Source: Craterilacuibacter sinensis (GTDB taxonomy: Bacteria > Pseudomonadota > Gammaproteobacteria > Burkholderiales > Chromobacteriaceae). From it: a stretch of DNA of 64,000 nucleotides. Position numbers and translations under genes: made by a program. The notes under the pieces were generated by a model, which was not told the origin of the DNA, ran no database searches, and was given only the letters and a program-made list of their open reading frames with translations. The stretch covers positions 1 through 64,000 of the forward strand of contig NZ_WSSB01000001.1 in assembly GCF_009831765.1 (NCBI RefSeq), given 5' to 3'. This document shows, in pieces, positions 7,858 to 17,810 of this stretch (the stretch's first letter is position 1; the number at the start of each line of letters is the position of its first letter).

Positions 7858-9143
7858 ACGCCCATCTTGTCGCGCATTTCATACCACCATGCGCCCAGGG
7901 TCAGCATGGGGACGCGGAACAGGCGTCCGCCCGGGAACGGGTAGTGCGGCAAGGAGGCGAAGGCATCGAAGCGCTCGCTCTGGCCGCGAATCGCTTCGGA
8001 CAGCAGGCGGCCGGCCAGATGGGTGTAGGTCACGCCATGGCCGCTGCAGCCTTGCGAGTAGTAGATATTCTTGCCGATGCGCCCGGCTTGCGGCAAGCGG
8101 GTCAGCGTCAGCGAGAAGTTGCCGGTCCAGCTGTAGTCGATCTTGACGCCCTTCAGTTGCGGGAAGGTTTTCTCCAGCTTGGGGCGGACCAGATTCTCGA
8201 TGGCACCGGGGTCGCGTGCGCCGTAGACGGTACCGCCACCGTACAGCAGGCGGTTGTCGGCGGTCAGCCGGTAGTAGTCGAGCAGGAAGTTGCAGTCTTC
8301 GACACAGTTGTTGCCGGGCAGCAAGGCGCGGGCGAGCTTGGCGTCCAGCGGGGCCGTGGTGACGACCTGCGTACCACAGGGCAGCGTTTTTTCCGCCAGT
8401 TTGGGAATCAGGTTGCCCAAGTAGGCATTGCCGGCCACCACGACAAAGTCGGCGCGGACTTCGCCATGCGCAGTCTTGACCGAGGGCTTGTCGCCTTCGA
8501 TGACGGCCGTTACTGGCGACTGCTCGTAAATCACGCCGCCCAGGGATTCGAATGCGGCCGCTTCGCCCAAGGCCAGATTCAGCGGGTGGATATGGCCGCC
8601 CCAGTTGTCCAGCAGTGCGCCGACGTAGGCATCGCTCTGTACGATATCTTTCATGCCGGCCTTGTCGATCAGCTTGAGGCCGGTATGGCCATAGGCTTCC
8701 CACAAGGCTTTTTTTGCCGCCATTTCGTCCAGCTGTTTCTGGGTGAAGGCGGCAAACACATTGCCATCCTTCAGGTCGCACTGGATGTTGTATTTGGCGA
8801 TGCGCTCGCGGATGATGCGTCCGCCTTCGAATGCCATGGCACCGATGCGGCGGGCTGCTTCCTTGCCGTGGCGTGCTTCGATCACGTCCATGTCGCGGCT
8901 GTAGCTGTTGACGATCTGGCCGCCATTGCGGCCCGATGCGCCCCAGCCGACGCGGGCAGCTTCGAGCACGATCACCTTGTAGCCGGCTTCAGCCAGATGC
9001 AAGGCGGTGGAGATGCCGGTGTAACCGGCACCGATCACGCAGACATCGGCGACTTGGCGGCCATCCAGTGCCGGGCGTTTGGGGGTGGGGTTGGCGCTGG
9101 CGGCGTAATATGAGCCGGTATGGCGGCTTAGCGTTTCACTCAT
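7854..9143 (-). CDS. puuB: FAD-dependent amine oxidoreductase, gamma-glutamylputrescine oxidase-like
   Basis: 429-aa D-amino-acid-oxidase superfamily flavoprotein. The FAD-binding dinucleotide motif VIGAGYTGIS sits at residues 36-45, followed by a conserved GWGASGRNGGQ segment characteristic of the PuuB/OrdL family. A second FAD contact, YSQGCSGHGV, is near the C-terminus. In the PuuB pathway it oxidises gamma-glutamylputrescine to the aldehyde, releasing H2O2. The adjacent GabD- and GabT-type genes on the same strand support a putrescine-to-succinate route, but no puuA or puuD is in view. Another amine substrate is possible. Confidence 0.78.
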   Translation of the reverse strand: MSETLSRHTGSYYAASANPTPKRPALDGRQVADVCVIGAGYTGISTALHLAEAGYKVIVLEAARVGWGASGRNGGQIVNSYSRDMDVIEARHGKEAARRIGAMAFEGGRIIRERIAKYNIQCDLKDGNVFAAFTQKQLDEMAAKKALWEAYGHTGLKLIDKAGMKDIVQSDAYVGALLDNWGGHIHPLNLALGEAAAFESLGGVIYEQSPVTAVIEGDKPSVKTAHGEVRADFVVVAGNAYLGNLIPKLAEKTLPCGTQVVTTAPLDAKLARALLPGNNCVEDCNFLLDYYRLTADNRLLYGGGTVYGARDPGAIENLVRPKLEKTFPQLKGVKIDYSWTGNFSLTLTRLPQAGRIGKNIYYSQGCSGHGVTYTHLAGRLLSEAIRGQSERFDAFASLPHYPFPGGRLFRVPMLTLGAWWYEMRDKMGV

Positions 9144-9224
9144 GGTTTGTCCCTTATTGTCGTTATGTGTGCCGTGCTTGCGAAAACGGGCCGCACAGGC
9201 GGCCCGCTTGCCAGCCTGTGCAGC

Positions 9225-10685
9225 TTAGCGGTCGATGCCGCCCAGCAGCACGTACTTGATTTCCAGATAGTCTTCAATGCCGTACTTGGAGCCTTCGCGA
9301 CCGAGGCCGGACTGCTTGACCCCGCCAAACGGCGCCGCTTCATTGGACAGGATGCCGCTGTTGACGGCGACCATGCCGTATTCCAGCCCTTCGCTGACGC
9401 GGAAGATGCGGCCGATATCGCGCGCGTAGAAGTAGGAGGCCAGACCGAACTCGGTATCGTTGGCCATGGCAATGGCCTCGTCTTCGCTGTGGAAGCGGAA
9501 CACCGGTGCCAGCGGGCCGAAAGTCTCTTCACGTGCCACCTTCATGGACGGGGTGACATCGGCGATAACGGTCGGCTCGAAGAAGCTGTGGCCCAGCGCA
9601 TGGCGCTTGCCGCCGGCGAGCAGGCGGCCGCCCTTGGCCAGCGCGTCGGCAATATGTTCTTCAATCTTGGCCACGGCCTTGTCGTCTATCATCGGCCCCT
9701 GGGTGACGCCGGCCTCGACGCCGTTGCCGACCTTGAGTGTGGCCACCGCAGCGGAAAACTTGGCGATAAAGGTATCGTAAACGCCATCCTGTACCAGAAT
9801 GCGGTTGGCGCAGACGCAGGTCTGGCCGGCATTGCGGTACTTGGAAATCATCGCGCCTTCTACTGCCGCATCGAGGTCGGCATCGTCGAACACGATAAAC
9901 GGCGCGTTTCCGCCCAGCTCCATCGACACCTTTTTCACCGTCTGCGCGCACTGGGCGATCAGCTTGACGCCGACTTCGGTCGAGCCGGTAAAGCTGAATT
10001 TCTTCACCGTGTCCGAGCCGGTCAGTACGCCGCCGATTTCGGTGGAGCCGCCGGTGATGACCGAGAACACGCCGGCCGGGATGCCGGCGCGGTGTGCCAG
10101 CTCGGCAATCGCCAGCGCCGACAGCGGGGTTTGCGATGCCGGGCGCACCACCATCGGGCAGCCGGCAGCCAGCGCCGGTGCGGCCTTGCGCGTAATCATC
10201 GCATTGGGGAAGTTCCACGGCGTAATGGCGGCGGTGACGCCTATCGGCTCCTTGGTGACCAGAATGCGCTTGTCAGCGCCGGTCGACGGGATGGTGTCGC
10301 CGTAGATGCGTTTGCCTTCTTCGGCGTACCACTCGATATAGCTGGCGCCGTAGGCGATCTCGCCCTTGGCCTCGGCCAGTGGCTTGCCCTGTTCGGCGGT
10401 CAGGATGGCACCCAAGTCATCCTGATTGGCCATCATCAGGTCGAACCAGCGGCGCAGCAGCACAGCACGCTCTTTGGCGCTTTTTTTCTTCCACAGCTTG
10501 AATGCGTCAGCGGCGGCGGCGACTGCGCGCTCGGCTTCGGCGCGGCCCATTTTTGGCACTTGGGCAATGATTTCGCCGGTGGCCGGGTTGCTCACCGGAA
10601 TGGTTTCACCATTGTCGGCATCCAGCCAGTCGCCGTTCAGATAGCACTGCTGCTTGAGCAGGCTCGGGTCTTTCAGGTTCAGCAT
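9225..10685 (-). CDS. gabD: Succinate-semialdehyde dehydrogenase (NADP+ type)
   Basis: 486-aa cytosolic aldehyde dehydrogenase that oxidises succinate semialdehyde to succinate. The catalytic pair is E256 (MELGGNAP) and C290 (GQTCVCANR); the second cysteine two residues later is shared with E. coli GabD. I place the start at 10685 (MLNLKDPSLL) because GGAG lies six bases upstream; the open frame extends a further 17 codons. Odd point: the nucleotide-binding lysine usually seen in the VxKPASQTP motif is arginine here (R181, codon CGC). It lies 47 bp downstream of gabT in the same operon. Confidence 0.92.
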   Translation of the reverse strand: MLNLKDPSLLKQQCYLNGDWLDADNGETIPVSNPATGEIIAQVPKMGRAEAERAVAAAADAFKLWKKKSAKERAVLLRRWFDLMMANQDDLGAILTAEQGKPLAEAKGEIAYGASYIEWYAEEGKRIYGDTIPSTGADKRILVTKEPIGVTAAITPWNFPNAMITRKAAPALAAGCPMVVRPASQTPLSALAIAELAHRAGIPAGVFSVITGGSTEIGGVLTGSDTVKKFSFTGSTEVGVKLIAQCAQTVKKVSMELGGNAPFIVFDDADLDAAVEGAMISKYRNAGQTCVCANRILVQDGVYDTFIAKFSAAVATLKVGNGVEAGVTQGPMIDDKAVAKIEEHIADALAKGGRLLAGGKRHALGHSFFEPTVIADVTPSMKVAREETFGPLAPVFRFHSEDEAIAMANDTEFGLASYFYARDIGRIFRVSEGLEYGMVAVNSGILSNEAAPFGGVKQSGLGREGSKYGIEDYLEIKYVLLGGIDR

Positions 10686-10732
10686 GTCTTGCTCCGCAAA
10701 CGGCGCTTGCCGCGCCGTTGCCGTGGGTTGGA

Positions 10733-12001
10733 TCAAGCCTTGATGGCTGCTTCGAGGATGGCCAGTGCTTCGTCGAAGACGGCGTCTTCGATAGTCAGCG
10801 GGAACAGGAAGCGCACCACGTTGTAGTTGACGCCGCAGGTCAAGAGCAGCAGGCCGGCTTCCAGCGCCTTGGCCTGAACCTTTTTGGTGAAATCGACATC
10901 CGCGCCGCTGCCGTCCGCCTTATTGAATTCGACCGCAATCATGCCGCCCAGACCGCGCACATCGGCAATCTGTGGCACCGATTTTTTCAGGCCGTGCAGC
11001 TTTTCCTTCAGTGCATCGCCCAGATGATTGGCGCGCTCCAGCAGTTTTTCTTCGGTGATGGCGCTGATCACCGCCTCGGCTGCGGCCAGTGCCAGCGGGT
11101 TGCCGGCGTAAGTGCCGCCCAGACCGCCCGGAGCCGGTGCATCCATGATCTCGGCGCGGCCGATTACGGCAGACAGCGGGAAGCCGCCGGCCAGCGATTT
11201 GGCGGTGGTGATCAAGTCCGGAGCCGTGTCGTAGTGTTCGCTGGCAAAGAACTTGCCGGTACGGGCAAAGCCGGCCTGTACTTCGTCGGCGATCATCACA
11301 ATGCCGTGCGCGTCGCACAGGCGGCGGAGTTCGCGTACCCATTCATTCGGTGCGGCATAGAAGCCGCCTTCGCCTTGTACCGGCTCGTAAATAATGGCGG
11401 CGACGCGGCTGGCTTCGATATCGTACTTGAACAGCTTTTCAATGCTGGCAATGGAGTCGGCAACCGACACGCCATACAGCTCATTGGGGAATACGGCGTG
11501 GTAGATCTCGGCCGGGAAGGGGCCGAAACCGATCTTGTAAGGGGCAACCTTGCCGGTGAGCGCCATGCCCATCATGGTGCGGCCGTGAAAGCCGCCGCCA
11601 AAGGCAATCACGCCGGAGCGGCCGGTGGCGGCACGGGCGATCTTGATGGCGTTCTCTACCGCTTCGGCGCCGGTGGTGAAGAAGGCGCTTTTCTTGGCAA
11701 AAGCACCCGGTGCCAGCGTATTGAGCTGCTCGGCCACGCGGATATAGCTCTCGTACGGCACGACCTGGTAGCAGGTGTGGCTGAATTTTTCCAGCTGGGC
11801 AGCGACTGCGGCCTGCACCTTGTCGTGCAGATGGCCGGTGTTCAGGACGCCGATGCCGCCGGCAAAGTCGATATAGCGACGGCCTTCGGTATCCCACAGC
11901 TCGGCGTTTTTCGCGCGATCGACAAAGAAATTGCACATCACGCCCACGCCGCGTGGGGTGGCATCGGCTTTACGCTGCAGGAGTTGCTGGGTTTCGCTCA
12001 T
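10733..12001 (-). CDS. gabT: 4-aminobutyrate--2-oxoglutarate aminotransferase
   Basis: 422-aa PLP-dependent class III aminotransferase converting GABA and 2-oxoglutarate to succinate semialdehyde and glutamate. The PLP-binding lysine is K268 in TTAKSLAGGFP; the cofactor-contacting IADEVQAGFARTG segment is at 237-249, and TTGAEAVENAIK at 109-120. The start at 12001 (MSETQQLLQR) has GAGG six bases upstream, better placed than the ATG at 12013. First gene of gabT-gabD-puuB. A CATAAT -10-like box lies about 75 bases upstream on the minus strand. Confidence 0.93.
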   Translation of the reverse strand: MSETQQLLQRKADATPRGVGVMCNFFVDRAKNAELWDTEGRRYIDFAGGIGVLNTGHLHDKVQAAVAAQLEKFSHTCYQVVPYESYIRVAEQLNTLAPGAFAKKSAFFTTGAEAVENAIKIARAATGRSGVIAFGGGFHGRTMMGMALTGKVAPYKIGFGPFPAEIYHAVFPNELYGVSVADSIASIEKLFKYDIEASRVAAIIYEPVQGEGGFYAAPNEWVRELRRLCDAHGIVMIADEVQAGFARTGKFFASEHYDTAPDLITTAKSLAGGFPLSAVIGRAEIMDAPAPGGLGGTYAGNPLALAAAEAVISAITEEKLLERANHLGDALKEKLHGLKKSVPQIADVRGLGGMIAVEFNKADGSGADVDFTKKVQAKALEAGLLLLTCGVNYNVVRFLFPLTIEDAVFDEALAILEAAIKA

Positions 12002-12216
12002 GGTTGGCCTCATCTGGTCTGTTGCTTTGAAGGTACGGGCGTGGCGTGTTGTCTCACTGTTTATGCTTAGTGAATATTATGGCGCTACATCGGTCCGCAG
12101 TTTGCCCGATTCATTCTAATGAGGTGTTTAGGAAAATGTCACGTGTATGGTGGAAAATTAAACACTCGCTTTGCACGAGTGATGCAGAAATGATCACAAC
12201 AGGCCATCAGCGCCAT

Positions 12217-12258
12217 AAAAAAGCCGGCCCTGCACTTCGGGGGAAGGGCAGGGCCGGC
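12217..12258 (-). terminator. Rho-independent terminator of the efflux operon
   Basis: Read on the minus strand, an 11-bp GC-rich perfect stem (GCCGGCCCTGC with GCAGGGCCGGC) is followed by six Ts. It lies just beyond the tolC-like stop. Confidence 0.88.
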
Positions 12259-12278
12259 CTGATTTTGCAGGGGCGCGT

Positions 12279-13580
12279 CTAGAAGTAGCGGTTGACGCTT
12301 CTGAGCGTGGCCTCGGACAACTCGCCGCTGGCCTGGGCCAGTTGCAGGCGGGCAAACAAATAGCCGTAGCGCGATTCGGACAACTGGCGCTCGGCCTCGT
12401 AATAGGCTTGCTCTGCCTGCAGCAGGTCGAGAATGGTACGCAGACCCACTTCACGTCCCAGACGTGTGGCATCGACCTTGTTTTTGGCCGACAGCAAGAG
12501 CTGCTCATTGGCCTGCACCAGCGCCGCACCGTTGGATACGCCAAGGAAGGCGGCGCGTACCTCTTCGCGCACCTTGCGCTTGCTGGATTCCAGTTGCTCG
12601 CCGGCCTGCTCTTGCAGCGCGACCGCTTCGCGTACCTGCGAGTTGATGCCGCCGCCGGCGTAAAGCGGAATGGTCAGGTTAAGCCCGATGCTGCTGCCGC
12701 GGTTGTCGGTGAAGCTGGTGCGCGGGTTATTGGTGCTCTGGTCCTGATAACCGGCGGTCAGTGCCAGTTTGGGCAGATGATTGCCGCGGGCGGCAGTGAC
12801 ATTCTGCCGTGCCAGCTGTGTCTGCTGTTCGCTGATGGCAATTGCCGGGTTGTTGTTCAGCGCGCGCGTGATCCAGGCATCGGCCGAGTCGGGATCGGGA
12901 GCGGAGAGGGCGATCTTGCCCTTGAGCGGGCTGATGCCTTCATTGACCAGCCCGGTCAGCGTGCCCAGTGCATTGCGTTTGACCTCCAGCTGGTTGATGG
13001 CGCTGATTTCGCGCGCGCTGGCGGCGTTGTAGCTGGCTTGTGCTTCATAGCTGTCGAGTATGGTGGCGGTGCCGACTTCAAACGCCTTTTTGGCCTGTGC
13101 CAGTTGTTTCTCGAAAGACTTCTTCGCCGCCAGGGTGGACGACAGCGTGTCCTGCGCCAGCAGCACATCAAAGTAGGCGCGGGCAACCGAGAGGATCAGC
13201 GCTTGTTCTGCGGCGGTAAAGCGGGTGTCGGCCAGTGCGCTGCTGATCTTGCCTTTCTGGTAGCCGGTCCAGGCGCCGACATCGAATAGCGGCTGCTTGA
13301 GTTCGGCACCCCAGCCATGGCTGGAGTAGCTGCCGGAGACGCCCGGCTCGATATCGTTGCTGCGGCTGATACTGCTGGACAGGCCCAGTTGCGGCAACAA
13401 CAGGGCACGGCCCTGATCGCGTTTTTCCAGTCCGGCATTGCGTTCGGCTTTTTGTGCCGCGAAGCCCGAATCATACTGGCGCGCCGCATACCATGCTTCC
13501 AGCAGGTCAAAAGCCTGCGCCGGCATGGCAAGCGAGCTGGCCAGCAGCAAGGTGGCGAGCTTGGGGGCGGATGTCTTCAT
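12279..13580 (-). CDS. tolC: TolC-family outer-membrane efflux protein
   Basis: 433-aa outer-membrane channel of the tripartite pump. Signal peptide ends at PAQA (residue 23). Two OEP repeats follow, with the long helices rich in Ala, Gln and Glu typical of the TolC periplasmic barrel (for example EVGTATILDSYEAQASYNAA, and EVGLRTILDLLQAEQAYYEA in the second half). These near-identical positions are the internal duplication of the family. It lies 69 bp downstream of the RND pump gene and ends with a strong terminator, so it is the last gene of the tetR-MFP-RND-tolC operon. Confidence 0.9.
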   Translation of the reverse strand: MKTSAPKLATLLLASSLAMPAQAFDLLEAWYAARQYDSGFAAQKAERNAGLEKRDQGRALLLPQLGLSSSISRSNDIEPGVSGSYSSHGWGAELKQPLFDVGAWTGYQKGKISSALADTRFTAAEQALILSVARAYFDVLLAQDTLSSTLAAKKSFEKQLAQAKKAFEVGTATILDSYEAQASYNAASAREISAINQLEVKRNALGTLTGLVNEGISPLKGKIALSAPDPDSADAWITRALNNNPAIAISEQQTQLARQNVTAARGNHLPKLALTAGYQDQSTNNPRTSFTDNRGSSIGLNLTIPLYAGGGINSQVREAVALQEQAGEQLESSKRKVREEVRAAFLGVSNGAALVQANEQLLLSAKNKVDATRLGREVGLRTILDLLQAEQAYYEAERQLSESRYGYLFARLQLAQASGELSEATLRSVNRYF

Positions 13581-13649
13581 GCAATCTCTCTAAGTCTTGA
13601 TGCCTGCGCCGCGGCATGTGTGCCAGCGGCGCAGGCGTTTTTCTTATGC

Positions 13650-16600
13650 TCAGACCGTCGGGCGTTTGACGCGGAACCACTGTGCGTACAAGGCCGGCAG
13701 GAACAGCAGCGTCAATACGGTGGCCACCAGCAGGCCGCCCATGATGGCGACCGCCATCGGTCCCCAGAAGGTGCTGCGCGTCAGCGGTATCATCGCCAGG
13801 ATGGCGGCCAGCGCCGTCAGCATGATAGGGCGGAAGCGGCGCACGGTGGAGCCGACAATCGCTTCCCACGGCTCTATGCCTTCGGAAATATCCTGCTCGA
13901 TCTGGTCGACCAGAATCACCGAGTTGCGCATGATCATACCCGACAGCGCGATCACGCCCAGCATGGCGACAAAGCCGAAGGGCGCCGAGAAGGCGATCAG
14001 CGTCAGCGTGACCCCTATTATGCCCAAAGGCGCGGTCAGCAGGACCATCAGGCTGCGCTGGAAGCTCTTGAGCTGCAGCATCAGCAAGGTCAGCACGATC
14101 ACCAGCATCAAGGGGGCAACCTGGTTGATGGCGGCTTGCGACTTCTGGCTGGCTTCCATCGCGCCACCGAGTTCCAGGTGGTAACCCAGCGGCAGGGTTT
14201 TTTCCATCTCCTGCAGCTTGGGCCAAAGCGCGCGCGAGATATCCGATGCCTGTGTGCCGTCGCGCGCATCGGCGCGTACGGTGACGGTAGGCAGCCGGCC
14301 ACGGCGCCAGACTATGCTTTCTTCCGGCACATAATCGATATGGCCGATCTGCGACACCGGCACATAGCGGCCACCGGCTGTTTGTATCATCAAATCGCCC
14401 AGTGCGCCGACATCGAGTTGTTCATTTTTGTTAAGGCGTGCCACCACGCCCAGGGTGCGGTCGCCTTCGCGGTAGTCGGTAATGGCCGCCCCCGAGATCA
14501 GCAGCTGCAGTTGCTGGGCCAGATTCTGGCTGGAGATGCCCAGCACCCGGGCCTTGTCCTGATCCAGCGTGATGCGCAGCGACTTGAGCTGTTCGCCCCA
14601 GTCATTATTGACCTGGCGCGTCCCGGGATGGGCACGCAGCAGTGTCTCGATCTGGCCGGCGATGGCGCGCACCTTGGCATGGTCCGGGCCCATGACGCGG
14701 AATTGCACCGGATAGCCGACCGGCGGGCCGTTTTCCAGACGCACCACGCGGCCGCGTACCATGGGGAAGTCGTTGTCCAGCAACTGGAACAGCTTGCTGC
14801 GTACCGCCTCGCGGCTTTTCTCGTCATGTGTCATCACCATCAGCTGGGCGTAGTTGAGGTGTTGCTGCTGCTGGTCCAGCGACAGGTAAAAGCGCGGGCT
14901 GCCGCCGCCGACATAGCTGGTGACGCTGGCGATATTCTTGTCGCCTTTGAGCAGGGCTTCCAGTTTCTGCGTTTCGCGCTCGGTCGCTTCGAAGCTGGCG
15001 CCTTGCGGCAGCCACAAGTCGACCATCAGCTCGACCCGGTTGGACGCCGGGAAGAACTGCTGCTGCACAAACAGTTTGAATGCCACCAGCGACAGGATAA
15101 AGGTGGCAAAGGTCGTGGCGATCACCAGCTTGCGGTGCGACAGGCTCCAGTCAACCGCTTTGCGGAATTTGAGATAGAAGGGCTTGTGGTATACGTCCTG
15201 ATGGCTGCTGCCATGCTTGTGTTCCGGCAGCAGGATAAAGCCCAGATAAGGCGTGAACACTACCGCGACCACCCAGGACAGCAAAAGTGCGATGCCGACC
15301 ACGGCAAACAGACTGAACACATATTCGCCGGCATTGGATTTGGCCAGTCCCACCGGCAAGAAGGTGGCGGCGGTAATCAGGGTGCCGGTCAGCATGGGGA
15401 AGGCGGTGCTGGTGTAGGCAAAGGTCGCCGCCTGAAAGCGGTTCCAGCCTTGCTCCAGCTTCAGCGACATCATCTCGACCGCGATAATGGCGTCGTCGAC
15501 CAGGAGTCCCAGCGCGATAATCAGCGAGCCTAGCGAGATGCGCTGCAAGTCTATCTTGAGGAAGTACATGCAGATGAAGGTCATCGCCAGCACCAGCGGG
15601 ATAGACAAGGCCACCACCACACCGGGGCGCCAGCCCAGGCTGAAGAAGCTGACCGCCAGCACGATCACCACGGCTTCCAGCAAGGAGCGCATGAATTCGC
15701 CGATGGCGCTTTTGACGACTTTGGGCTGGTCGGAAATCGCATTGACCTCGACTCCCAACGGCAGCTTGCCTTCGATTTCCTGCATGCGTTCGGCCAGCGC
15801 CGCGCCGAACTTCAGCACATCGCCACCATCTTTCATACTGACAGCCAGGCCCAGCGCCGGCTGGCCATTAAAGCGCATGCGCATCACCGGCGGGTCGATA
15901 AAGCCGCGGCTGACGCGGGCAATATCGCCCAGACGGAATGTCTTGCCATTGGCGATGATGGGGGTGTTGGCCACGGCGGTGACCGAGTCGAAGGCGCCGC
16001 TGGGGCGCACCCAGACCCGTTCGCTGGCGGTATGGAACTCGCCGGCCGGCCGCGTGGCATTCTGCTCGGCCAGTGCCGCCCAGATGACGCGGGCGTCCAG
16101 CGCCAGCGTTGCCAGCTTGGCGGTGTCCAGATCGACATAGATGCGCTCTTCCTGTGCGCCGACAAACTCGGCCTTGCCGATATCGGGTACGCGCAGGATT
16201 TCCTGACGGGCCGTGTCGACATAACGGCGCAGCTCTTCATAGCTGTAGCCGTCGCCGGTAAAGGCGTACAGATTGCCGTAGGTATCGCCGAACTCGTCGT
16301 TGAAGAACGGGCCTTTGACATCGCCAGGCAGGGTATGGCGGATATCGCCCAGCTTTTTGCGTACCTGATACCAGTAGTCCTTGACCTTTTTCGGGTCCAC
16401 GCCTTCGCGCAGATTGAGGATGAACTGGGCTTCACCGGGCTTGGTATAGCTTTTGATGTATTCCAGCTCGCCCATTTCCTGCAGCTTGCGCTCTATCTTG
16501 TCGGTAACCTGCTGTTCCATCTCCAGCGTGCCGGCGCCGGGCCAGACCACGCGCACCATCATTGCCTTGAAGGTGAATTCCGGGTCTTCCTTCTGCCCCA

Positions 16601-16700
16601 GCTGGGCATAGCACCAGACGCCGGCCAGCATCAGCATCACGATCAGGTAGCGCACCAGCGGCTGGTTTTTCAGTGCCCATTCGGAAAGATTGAGTCTCAT
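13650..16700 (-). CDS. RND-family efflux pump inner-membrane transporter
   Basis: 1016-aa AcrB/MexB-superfamily proton antiporter. N-terminal helix after NQPLVRYLIVMLM, a first large periplasmic loop, a block of membrane helices carrying SLGSLIIALGLLVDDAII (the conserved proton-relay Asp pair region of TM4), a second loop and a second helix block with GFVAMLGVIALSGMIMRNSV. It belongs to the HAE-type branch rather than metal exporters, judged by the absence of the CzcA metal motif, but its drug substrates cannot be told from sequence. Its start lies 12 bp after the membrane fusion protein stop. Confidence 0.92.
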   Translation of the reverse strand: MRLNLSEWALKNQPLVRYLIVMLMLAGVWCYAQLGQKEDPEFTFKAMMVRVVWPGAGTLEMEQQVTDKIERKLQEMGELEYIKSYTKPGEAQFILNLREGVDPKKVKDYWYQVRKKLGDIRHTLPGDVKGPFFNDEFGDTYGNLYAFTGDGYSYEELRRYVDTARQEILRVPDIGKAEFVGAQEERIYVDLDTAKLATLALDARVIWAALAEQNATRPAGEFHTASERVWVRPSGAFDSVTAVANTPIIANGKTFRLGDIARVSRGFIDPPVMRMRFNGQPALGLAVSMKDGGDVLKFGAALAERMQEIEGKLPLGVEVNAISDQPKVVKSAIGEFMRSLLEAVVIVLAVSFFSLGWRPGVVVALSIPLVLAMTFICMYFLKIDLQRISLGSLIIALGLLVDDAIIAVEMMSLKLEQGWNRFQAATFAYTSTAFPMLTGTLITAATFLPVGLAKSNAGEYVFSLFAVVGIALLLSWVVAVVFTPYLGFILLPEHKHGSSHQDVYHKPFYLKFRKAVDWSLSHRKLVIATTFATFILSLVAFKLFVQQQFFPASNRVELMVDLWLPQGASFEATERETQKLEALLKGDKNIASVTSYVGGGSPRFYLSLDQQQQHLNYAQLMVMTHDEKSREAVRSKLFQLLDNDFPMVRGRVVRLENGPPVGYPVQFRVMGPDHAKVRAIAGQIETLLRAHPGTRQVNNDWGEQLKSLRITLDQDKARVLGISSQNLAQQLQLLISGAAITDYREGDRTLGVVARLNKNEQLDVGALGDLMIQTAGGRYVPVSQIGHIDYVPEESIVWRRGRLPTVTVRADARDGTQASDISRALWPKLQEMEKTLPLGYHLELGGAMEASQKSQAAINQVAPLMLVIVLTLLMLQLKSFQRSLMVLLTAPLGIIGVTLTLIAFSAPFGFVAMLGVIALSGMIMRNSVILVDQIEQDISEGIEPWEAIVGSTVRRFRPIMLTALAAILAMIPLTRSTFWGPMAVAIMGGLLVATVLTLLFLPALYAQWFRVKRPTV

Positions 16701-16712
16701 GCGTATCTTTCC

Positions 16713-17780
16713 TTATGGCTTAAGCAGCTTGACGGACTGGCCGTCGCGCAACAGATGCACGCCTGCGGTCACCACCTGCTCGCCGGCATTGAGCCCGCCG
16801 GACAGGGTCGCGCCATGGCTGTCCAGCGCAGCCACGGTGACGGCGCGCTGCTTGACGGTCAGTTTTTTGCTGTCCACCACCCACACCGAGTGCTTGCCGC
16901 CGGTGTCGAGAATGGCGGATAGCGGCAGATAGAGGCCTTGCGCGGGTGCGGACGGCAGCGTGACGCGGGCGGTCTGCCCCAGCTGCAATTGTCCGGCGGG
17001 TGCATTGATGCGTACGCGTGCGGCGTAAGTCCGGGTTGCCGGATCGGCATCGCCGGCCAGCTCGCGCAGCTGGCCCGGGTATTGCTGCTGCGTGCTCCAC
17101 AGTGTGACATTCAGTGTTTTGGCGTTGCGTACCTTGTCCAGCGCGTTTTCCGGCAACTGGATGGCGACTTCGCGTTCGCCGTCGGCCGCAAGACGGGCTA
17201 CCGGCTGGCCGGCTGCGACCACCAGGCCGGGGTCGGCTGAAATCTCGCTGATGATGCCGTCAGCGTCGGCGCGCAGTAGCGCATAGTCCGCCTGATTACC
17301 CGAAACGCTGGCCTGGGCCGCTGCCTGTTTGGCGCGCGCACGAGCCGCTTCCAGTGCGCTGTGCTGGCGATCGAATTGCGCCTGGCTGATGAAAGCCTGC
17401 TTGAGCAGTTCGCGCGAACGGGCAAGGTCGGCTTCCTGCTGCGAGAGGTCCGCCTGTGCGGCCGACTGCGCCGCCTGCTTGGCCGACAGATCCAGCGCGT
17501 AGTCGCTGCCGTCCAGTCGCGCCAGCGCCTGCCCTTTTTTCACCTGCTGGCCGGCGCTGACATAGCGTTCGACCACCTTGCCCGGCACCCGGAAGGCGAG
17601 ACGGGTTTCATGGCGGGCGCGCACTTCGCCGGCGTAGCTGTCTGCCGTTTGTGCATGACTCTCGCCGGCAATCATGGTCCTGACCGGACGGATTTCCTGT
17701 TGTACTTCGGTTTTTTTGCCGCAGGCGCCAAGCGCACCCAGCATCGTGCCGGCCAGCACCCATTGTTGCCATGTGTTCAT
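16713..17780 (-). CDS. RND efflux periplasmic adaptor (membrane fusion lipoprotein)
   Basis: 355-aa adaptor joining the RND pump to TolC. It has a lipoprotein signal (LGAC lipobox with Cys20). Then come a barrel-sandwich half (GKVVERYVSAGQQVKKGQAL), a coiled hairpin (about 95-150, Ala/Gln-rich), the second lipoyl half (GIISEISADPGLVVAAGQPV), and the beta-barrel domain. It is the second gene of the operon, 30 bp after the TetR regulator. Confidence 0.92.
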   Translation of the reverse strand: MNTWQQWVLAGTMLGALGACGKKTEVQQEIRPVRTMIAGESHAQTADSYAGEVRARHETRLAFRVPGKVVERYVSAGQQVKKGQALARLDGSDYALDLSAKQAAQSAAQADLSQQEADLARSRELLKQAFISQAQFDRQHSALEAARARAKQAAAQASVSGNQADYALLRADADGIISEISADPGLVVAAGQPVARLAADGEREVAIQLPENALDKVRNAKTLNVTLWSTQQQYPGQLRELAGDADPATRTYAARVRINAPAGQLQLGQTARVTLPSAPAQGLYLPLSAILDTGGKHSVWVVDSKKLTVKQRAVTVAALDSHGATLSGGLNAGEQVVTAGVHLLRDGQSVKLLKP

Positions 17781-17810
17781 TGCGGATTCTCTCGTGTTGA
17801 TCTGTGCTTG

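Noticed and set aside
12163-12181. CACTCG...CGAGTG inverted repeat upstream of gabT as terminator
   Set aside because: Only six pairs and no T tract; too weak to call.
13317-15533. Long open frame (about 738 codons) antisense to the RND pump
   Set aside because: High GC at third positions keeps the opposite strand open. Its His/Gln-rich translation has no domain, and the sense strand encodes a clear RND transporter.
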